NCBI GenBank assembly: GCA_027489135.1
Contig: JAIYAI010000144.1
Span: 1-10,855 of the forward strand
Length of the DNA stretch: 10,855 nt
Reading direction: 5' to 3'
Source: Acetobacteraceae bacterium
GTDB taxonomy: Bacteria > Pseudomonadota > Alphaproteobacteria > Acetobacterales > Acetobacteraceae
Shown: positions 6,845 to 10,855 of the stretch, one piece after another
Numbering within the stretch: the stretch's first letter is position 1
How the letters are laid out: every line of letters starts with the position of its first letter
Made by a program: the position numbers and the translations under genes
Notes under the pieces: model-generated
Told to the model about the DNA's origin: nothing
Seen by the model: the letters and a program-made list of their open reading frames with translations, nothing else
Databases searched by the model: none

Positions 6845-6928
6845 CCCGGCGCATCATCCGGACCGGGGCTGCGCAGCGGGACGGGCGGCGCCATGCTGGA
6901 GGCGCCCATCCGATACAGGAGACCCCAC

Positions 6929-7183
6929 ATGCCCATTCCCGGCGCTGGCACGGCCAGCTTTCCCGCCATCTACCGCGCCACCGTCCTCAACGGCCAGGAC
7001 CCGGAGGGGCGCGGCCGCGTGCAGGTGATGGTGCCCGCCATCACCGGCCAGGGCAGCGGCTGGGCGGTGGGCTGCTTCATGCCGGGCGCCGCCATGACGG
7101 CGCCGCAGGTGGGCGACACGGTCTTCGTGATGTTCGAGAACGGCGATCCCGCCTTCCCGGTCTGGCTTGGCGTCACGCGCTAG
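6929..7183 (+). CDS. stand-alone spike-base OB-fold protein (gp5/VgrG/baseplate V-like)
   Basis: An 84-residue protein from the ATG at 6929, which has a clear AGGAG (6917-6921) seven bases upstream. An earlier in-frame ATG at 6893 lacks a ribosome-binding site. Residues about 15-82 read like the N-terminal OB-fold of phage T4 gp5, phage P2 gpV-type baseplate proteins and type VI VgrG. The visible hallmarks are YRATVLNGQDPEGRGRVQV, with its D-P-E-G-x-G-R-V core, followed by a VP turn, a WA segment, then APQVGDTVFVMFENGDPAFP and PVWLGV at the end. In those machines the OB-fold forms the trimeric collar at the base of the puncturing needle. Here there is no lysozyme domain, no beta-helix and no other phage or secretion gene nearby. 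Composition matches the neighbours, so it is not a recent import. It may be co-transcribed with opgH and it ends 11 bases inside the opposing enolase-superfamily gene. Function unknown: relic, domesticated part, or orphan subunit. Confidence 0.8.
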   Translation: MPIPGAGTASFPAIYRATVLNGQDPEGRGRVQVMVPAITGQGSGWAVGCFMPGAAMTAPQVGDTVFVMFENGDPAFPVWLGVTR

Positions 7184-8618
7184 CGGGGGGCCATTCCGCC
7201 TTCGGCATCGCCTCCATCGCGGCGACGTCCGGCTCCTCCGCCGCGCCGAAGCCCGGCACGGCGAGCGAGCCGATCGCCAGCATGCCGTCCCGGATCGCCA
7301 GGCGCGGGCCGCGCGGCGTGTCGGCGTAGAGATCGGGGTGCGCCTCCATGAAGCGCACCGCCTCGGCCTTGGGGCGGCCGTTGAAGCCGTCGACGAAGTG
7401 GTGGCCGTTGCGCTCCACATGGGTCAGGCCCATCAGCGCGACCAGCGCGAGGTCCTGCTGCACGCAGACGCCGCCGAGCGTGGTCAGGTCCTCGCCCGAG
7501 AGGAAGTAGCGCGCCGCGCCGGCCTCCGCGTTCCAGGCGCGGCAGCGCGCCAGGTTGATCAGCGATCGCCAGATCCCCTTGCAGGCCTTGGACGACACGC
7601 CGGCATAGCCGAGCCCGCGCGCGGTCACGAAGGCATCGAGCGGCCCGTCGCTCTCGTCGATGATGACGGGGCGCGCCGCGGTCAGCGCGGCCATCGAGGT
7701 CTCGAGCGCCCGCGCCCGCTTCACCGGCTGCTCGATGAACAGGATCGAGCTGCACAGCCGCGCCAGCCGCGGTTCCGCCTGCATCGCGGCCCAGAGCGCC
7801 GCCGCGCCCTCGGCATCCGCGTACTGCTCGTTGCCGTCGAGCGAGGCGTGGTAGCCGCCATGCAGCAGCGGCCCATCGAGCGCGGAGGCGATGCGGCAGA
7901 GCCGGTCGACATCGGCGCGGACATCGCCCGCGACCTTCAGCTTCCAGTAGCGGTGGCGGTAGGTGGCGGCGACCTCCTCCAGCGTCTCCGGCAGCCCGTC
8001 GCCGACGCGCTCGGTCTGGTCCGACGCCGTGATCGGATCGACGAGGCCCACCGTGTGCCGCGCATGGATCTGCCGCGCCGGGTCCAGCCCGCCGAGCATC
8101 GCGGCGAAATCGAAGCCCGGCAGGTCCGGCACCGCCGGGTGCGCCGCCATGCCGCCGATATTCGCCCGCATGCCGGCGAAGAAGGACACGCCTTCGCACT
8201 TCAGCAGCGCGTCCAGCGCGGCCCGGTCGACCAGCCCCGTGCCGTAGCTGGCGACCAGCGGGCCGAGATCCTCCCGCCCGCAGGCGGCGACGTGATCGGC
8301 ATAGCGATCGGCGAAATGCCCGAAGGCGGTGTTCGCGCCGGCCGCCAGCGCGCCCGCCTCGGCGATCTCCAGCGCGCGGCGCAGCTGGTGCAGGTTCTGC
8401 TCGTCGGTCAGCGCGGGGTCCTTGTCGAACCACTTGGCGGCGAGGCTCTCCGCCGCGATGCCCCAGCCCTCGCGCCCGTCCGCCAGCCGGATGCGCACGC
8501 GGACCACCGCCTGGCGACCATGCGTGACGGTGATGACGCCGAAGCGGAAGGGCAGGCGCAGGGTGAAGGGCCATTCGCGCCGCTCGACCGCGACGATGGA
8601 GAACCTGGGAGCACTCAC
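7173..8618 (-). CDS. enolase-superfamily enzyme (muconate-lactonizing/mandelate racemase-like), enlarged
   Basis: A 481-residue protein with the two-domain architecture of the superfamily: an N-terminal capping domain (about 7-130, with RFGVITVTHGRQAVVRVRI and DGREGWGIAAES) and a modified TIM barrel. The active-site order is that of the MLE subgroup: KxK at Lys226/Lys228 (YWKLKV), metal ligands Asp261 (with Asn263, LDGNEQY), Glu296 (FIEQP) and Asp321 (IIDES), then Lys344 (VSSKACKG). Spacings from Asp321 back to Glu296 and on to Lys344 are close to those in Pseudomonas muconate lactonizing enzyme. Such enzymes remove a proton alpha to a carboxylate and go on to dehydration, cycloisomerisation or racemisation. 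Usual lengths are about 350-400, and the KxK sits some 60 residues later than in the classical members. The GTG start (8618) overlaps the preceding gene's stop as GTGA, making it the last gene of the operon. Substrate unknown. Confidence 0.88.
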   Translation of the reverse strand: MSAPRFSIVAVERREWPFTLRLPFRFGVITVTHGRQAVVRVRIRLADGREGWGIAAESLAAKWFDKDPALTDEQNLHQLRRALEIAEAGALAAGANTAFGHFADRYADHVAACGREDLGPLVASYGTGLVDRAALDALLKCEGVSFFAGMRANIGGMAAHPAVPDLPGFDFAAMLGGLDPARQIHARHTVGLVDPITASDQTERVGDGLPETLEEVAATYRHRYWKLKVAGDVRADVDRLCRIASALDGPLLHGGYHASLDGNEQYADAEGAAALWAAMQAEPRLARLCSSILFIEQPVKRARALETSMAALTAARPVIIDESDGPLDAFVTARGLGYAGVSSKACKGIWRSLINLARCRAWNAEAGAARYFLSGEDLTTLGGVCVQQDLALVALMGLTHVERNGHHFVDGFNGRPKAEAVRFMEAHPDLYADTPRGPRLAIRDGMLAIGSLAVPGFGAAEEPDVAAMEAMPKAEWPPASA

Positions 8619-9439
8619 GTCATCGCCTCCATGATGCCCTGCAGGTAGCCGATCGCGCGCGCCGCGCAGGTGGCCCCGTCCGGGTGATAGTCGAAGGGCT
8701 CGACGCCGCACCATCCGCCATAGCCCTGCTCCCGCAGCGCGCGCAGCACCGGCGCGAAGCGGTCGCCGCCCTGCCCCGGGCCGCGGCGGTTGCGGTCGTT
8801 CAGGTGGACATGCGCGATCTGCCCGCCCGGCAGATGCCGCGCCAGCAGCGCCGCCGCGGGCTCGGCCTCCCCGTTCCCCGCGGCGCAGGTATCGAGCATG
8901 GTGCGCAGCGCCGGGTTGCCGATGCCGGCGACGATGCCGGACGCCTCCGCCACCGTGTTCGCCCAGTTCGCCTCCGGCGGGGCCAGCGGCTCCAGGATGT
9001 AGGTCACGCCGGCGTCGGCGGCCCAGGCGGCGGCCAGCGCCATCGCCTCCTCCGCCCGCGCCGCGTCGCCCGGTCCCGCGACCCGCCGCTGCGCAGGCGA
9101 ACCGTGCACGAGGTATCCGCAGCCGAGATCGGCGGCGAGCCCGATCAGCCGCTGCATCACGTCGAGCGTCCGCGTCCGCACCGCCGCGTCGGCGCTGGTG
9201 ATCGACAGGCCCGCCGGCGCCACCAGCAGCCAGTGCAGCCCGGTGATGGCGATGCCGGCCTCCGCCGCGGCGCGTCGCACGGCCGCGCGGCGCTCGGCGG
9301 GGAGGCGATGCGGCGCCTCGGCCTCCAGGGTGAAGGGCGCGATCTCGACCCCGCCATAGCCCAGCGCCGCGGCCAGCGCGCATTGCGCGGCGATGTCGCG
9401 GTCCCGGATCACCTCGTTGCAGAGCGTGAAGCCCTTCAT
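8615..9439 (-). CDS. sugar phosphate isomerase/epimerase-like TIM-barrel protein
   Basis: A 274-residue xylose-isomerase-like TIM barrel (AP endonuclease 2 superfamily). Members are metal-dependent ketose 3-epimerases, hydroxypyruvate or inosose isomerases/dehydratases. The expected metal ligands are present: Glu150 (YILEPL), Asp183 (MLDTCAAGN), His210 or His212 (HVHLNDRN) and Glu247 (GVEPFDY). The segment GQGGDRFAPVLRALREQGYGG before the last glutamate is characteristic of sugar isomerase/epimerase annotations, and the N-terminal YGGVEIAPF is a typical first-strand motif. Spacing resembles the DTE/D-psicose 3-epimerase family, but that alone does not fix the substrate. The ATG at 9439 overlaps the stop of the upstream oxidoreductase gene as ATGA, and its own stop overlaps the next start as GTGA. 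It is therefore the middle gene of a translationally coupled trio. Confidence 0.9.
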   Translation of the reverse strand: MKGFTLCNEVIRDRDIAAQCALAAALGYGGVEIAPFTLEAEAPHRLPAERRAAVRRAAAEAGIAITGLHWLLVAPAGLSITSADAAVRTRTLDVMQRLIGLAADLGCGYLVHGSPAQRRVAGPGDAARAEEAMALAAAWAADAGVTYILEPLAPPEANWANTVAEASGIVAGIGNPALRTMLDTCAAGNGEAEPAAALLARHLPGGQIAHVHLNDRNRRGPGQGGDRFAPVLRALREQGYGGWCGVEPFDYHPDGATCAARAIGYLQGIMEAMT

Positions 9440-10449
9440 GGCGCGACCTCCACCACGCGATGGTCCTGCGCCGAACGTCGCGCCGCGTCCAGGATGGCCA
9501 GCGGCGCGACGCCGCCCTCGATCAGGTCCGGCCCCTGCGGCACCCGGCTCTCCACCGCACGCAGGAAGGCGGCGAGCTCGGCGGCGACGACCGCCACGGG
9601 ATCGGCGGCGGGGATCGCCGGCACCTCGCGCGGCGCATGGCGCGGCAACCAGGCGCCGCCCGGCCCGGCTTCGTGGGCGCCGCGGCGGAGGGTGAATTCC
9701 TCGGTCGCGAAATCCACCTCCGCCAGCGCGGCGCTGCCGGCGACCATGACCTCCTTCCGTGTCTCCGCCCCCGGCACGACGGTGTCGGGCCAGCGTCCGG
9801 GCAGGACGCAGCCGGCCTCGATCAGCCCGATCAGGCCGGAGGCGAAGCGAAGCTGGATCACCGCCAGGTCCTCGCGCCCGCGGCCGAGCGGATCGGCGAT
9901 CTGCGCGAAGACCTGTATCGGCGCCGCGCCGGCGATCCAGGGCAGCAGGTCGGCGAAGTGCACCGCGTCGTTCAGCAGCGCCCCCGAATCGCCCCGCGCG
10001 CGCTTCAGGCCGGACATGCGCGCGGCGAGGTAGTGCAGCCGCCCGAATTCGCCGGCGCGCGCCATGGCGTGCAGCGCCTGCGCCTTGGGATGGAAGCGGA
10101 AATAGAGGCCGAGCTGCACGATGCGGCCGCGCGCCGCGGCGAGGCGCGCCAGCGCCGCGGACTCCGCCGCCGTCTCCGTCGCGGGCTTTTCCAGGAACAG
10201 GTCGAGCCCCGCCTCCAGCACCTGCCGCGCCAGCGCCGCATGGGTCGGCACGGGCGTCGCGATGATCGCGGCACCGCACTGCGCCAGGCCCTCCGCCAGA
10301 TCCGCCACGAAGCGCAGCCCCGGGCAGGCGGCGCGCATCGCCGGATCCGGCTCCACCCCCAGCACCCGGTCCGAGAGGCCGAGCCGCGCCAGCGCCGCGA
10401 GGTGCACGCGGCCGAAGGCGCCGCAGCCGATCAGCAGGAGGGGACGCAT
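9436..10449 (-). CDS. Gfo/Idh/MocA-family NAD(P)-dependent oxidoreductase
   Basis: A 337-residue protein with the standard layout: an N-terminal Rossmann domain with LLIGCGAFGRVH (GxGxxG at Gly8, Gly10, Gly13), the family signature EKP at 87-89 (LFLEKPATET), and a C-terminal alpha/beta substrate domain. Asp161 and His164 in NDAVHFADLLPW match the D-x-x-H catalytic motif of these enzymes, though a Lys is more usual at EKP (Lys88, present). The family oxidises or reduces hydroxyls of sugars, inositols and sugar-nucleotides. Acidic Glu33 at the end of the second strand (VLGVEPD) suggests a preference for NAD(H), which is an inference. I chose the ATG at 10449 (GGCGG just upstream); the frame stays open to 10692 but the extra part is a shadow of the acetyltransferase. 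It is the first gene of the three-gene minus-strand operon and faces the acetyltransferase across an 82-base divergent gap. Confidence 0.92.
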   Translation of the reverse strand: MRPLLLIGCGAFGRVHLAALARLGLSDRVLGVEPDPAMRAACPGLRFVADLAEGLAQCGAAIIATPVPTHAALARQVLEAGLDLFLEKPATETAAESAALARLAAARGRIVQLGLYFRFHPKAQALHAMARAGEFGRLHYLAARMSGLKRARGDSGALLNDAVHFADLLPWIAGAAPIQVFAQIADPLGRGREDLAVIQLRFASGLIGLIEAGCVLPGRWPDTVVPGAETRKEVMVAGSAALAEVDFATEEFTLRRGAHEAGPGGAWLPRHAPREVPAIPAADPVAVVAAELAAFLRAVESRVPQGPDLIEGGVAPLAILDAARRSAQDHRVVEVAP

Positions 10450-10478
10450 ACCGCCATGGGACGGGCCGCGCCGCGCCG

Positions 10479-10498
10479 GGTCAAGCATGCGGTTGACG
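10479..10498. promoter_or_regulatory. back-to-back TTGAC elements in a divergent gap
   Basis: TTGACC on the minus strand (10484-10479) and TTGACG on the plus strand (10493-10498) point away from each other with eight bases between GTCAA and TTGAC. They could be the -35 boxes of divergent promoters for the sugar operon and the acetyltransferase, or an inverted-repeat operator. The minus-strand -10 at 17-base spacing (TCCCAT, 10461-10456) is poor and would imply an almost leaderless transcript. I see no good -10 on the plus strand. Confidence 0.22.
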
Positions 10499-10531
10499 TG
10501 CCGGCACGCCGCGGGGGAGCCTCGCGTCATC

Positions 10532-10855
10532 ATGCCCGACTTCGCGCCCCTCCCCGAGGCCGAGCTGCCCCGCGCCGCCGCGCTCTCCGCGCTGATCGGC
10601 TGGAACCAGCTGCCGGCGGACTGGCGGCTCTTCCAACGGCACGGGTCGGTGATGGCGCTGCCCGAGGATGCGCAGCCCGCATTGGCCGCCACCGCCGCGA
10701 CGCTGCCCTATGGCGCCAATGTCGCCTGGATCTCCATGGTGCTGGTGCGGCCGGACCGGCGCCGCGCCGGCCTCGCCACCGCGCTGATGCGCTGGGCCGT
10801 GGCGCATCTGCAGGCGGCGAGCGTAGGCTGCATCGCGCTGGACGCCACGCCGGCG
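10532..10855 (+). CDS. GNAT-family N-acetyltransferase, C-terminus missing
   Basis: The reading frame from the ATG at 10532 is open for 108 codons to the right edge, so the gene continues outside the window. The protein begins with GWNQLPADWRLF (about 23-34), a common first-helix segment in GNAT acetyltransferases, then a strand pair around AWISMVLVRP. The acetyl-CoA pyrophosphate-binding motif A follows as VRPDRRRAGLATALM, fitting the R/Q-x-x-G-x-G/A consensus. After it come a helix (RWAVAHLQAA) and the beta-5-type strand GCIALDAT. The family transfers acetyl from acetyl-CoA to an amine; the acceptor cannot be predicted. GGGGGAG lies upstream but at a long spacing of about 12 bases, so initiation is not fully certain. 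It is transcribed divergently from the Gfo/Idh operon. Confidence 0.85.
   Translation, partial: MPDFAPLPEAELPRAAALSALIGWNQLPADWRLFQRHGSVMALPEDAQPALAATAATLPYGANVAWISMVLVRPDRRRAGLATALMRWAVAHLQAASVGCIALDATPA

Noticed and set aside
6845..6928. Possible separate promoter or terminator between opgH and the OB-fold gene
   Set aside because: I found no hairpin with a T-tract and no acceptable -35/-10 pair, so I only note that co-transcription with opgH is possible.
7167..8648. Long plus-strand open frame (about 493 codons) opposite the enolase-superfamily gene
   Set aside because: It is the antisense shadow expected from GC-rich codon bias. Its translation is rich in Arg, Ala, Gln and His with no domain, while the minus strand encodes a protein with a full active-site signature.
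8619..9383. Apparent fusion of the enolase-superfamily frame with an upstream 255-codon stretch
   Set aside because: That stretch lies in the wrong frame of the isomerase gene and has no domain; the GTG at 8618 with a GTGA overlap explains the true start.

Overview
This window is GC-rich (roughly 70% by eye), densely coded chromosomal DNA with strong G/C bias at third codon positions. Gene content and style suggest an alphaproteobacterium, most likely a Roseomonas-like member of the Acetobacteraceae. That placement is an inference from composition and protein families, since no marker gene is present. I see no tRNA, rRNA, transposase, integrase, CRISPR array or toxin-antitoxin pair. It reads as ordinary metabolic chromosome with one out-of-place phage-type gene.

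Layout, left to right. (1) 2-628, +: C-terminal part of a pyridine-nucleotide/FAD oxidoreductase of the NADH-dehydrogenase-like type, cut by the window edge. (2) 752-1660, +: TauD/TfdA-family 2-oxoglutarate/Fe(II) dioxygenase. (3) 1665-2048, -: thioredoxin-fold [2Fe-2S] ferredoxin, end to end with the dioxygenase. (4) 2153-3603, +: a two-gene unit, ogt (O6-alkylguanine repair) and qor (NADPH:quinone reductase), overlapping by four bases, with a hairpin over the qor ribosome-binding site. (5) 3604-3737: an inverted pair of GC-rich palindromic units (REP/BIME-like) in the convergent gap. (6) 3738-5093, -: an FMN-dependent monooxygenase of the NtaA/SnaA/DszA family. (7) 5174-6844, +: a short OpgH-type glucosyltransferase for periplasmic glucans, without an opgG neighbour. 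(8) 6929-7183, +: an 84-residue stand-alone OB-fold protein resembling the gp5/VgrG/baseplate-V spike base. (9) 10449 down to 7173, -: a three-gene operon of Gfo/Idh/MocA oxidoreductase, xylose-isomerase-like TIM-barrel isomerase/epimerase and enolase-superfamily enzyme, each overlapping the next by four bases. (10) 10532-10855, +: the N-terminal part of a GNAT acetyltransferase, running off the right edge.

How they may work together: the minus-strand operon looks like an uncharacterised pathway for a sugar or sugar acid (oxidation, isomerisation, then Lys-dependent enolisation), but no transporter or regulator lies inside the window. The dioxygenase and the flavin monooxygenase belong to families that scavenge sulfonates, chelators and aromatic or xenobiotic compounds, but they sit in separate units and need not share a pathway. 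The items most worth a second look are the orphan spike-base OB-fold gene, the three-gene operon with its enlarged enolase-superfamily member, and the truncated OpgH.
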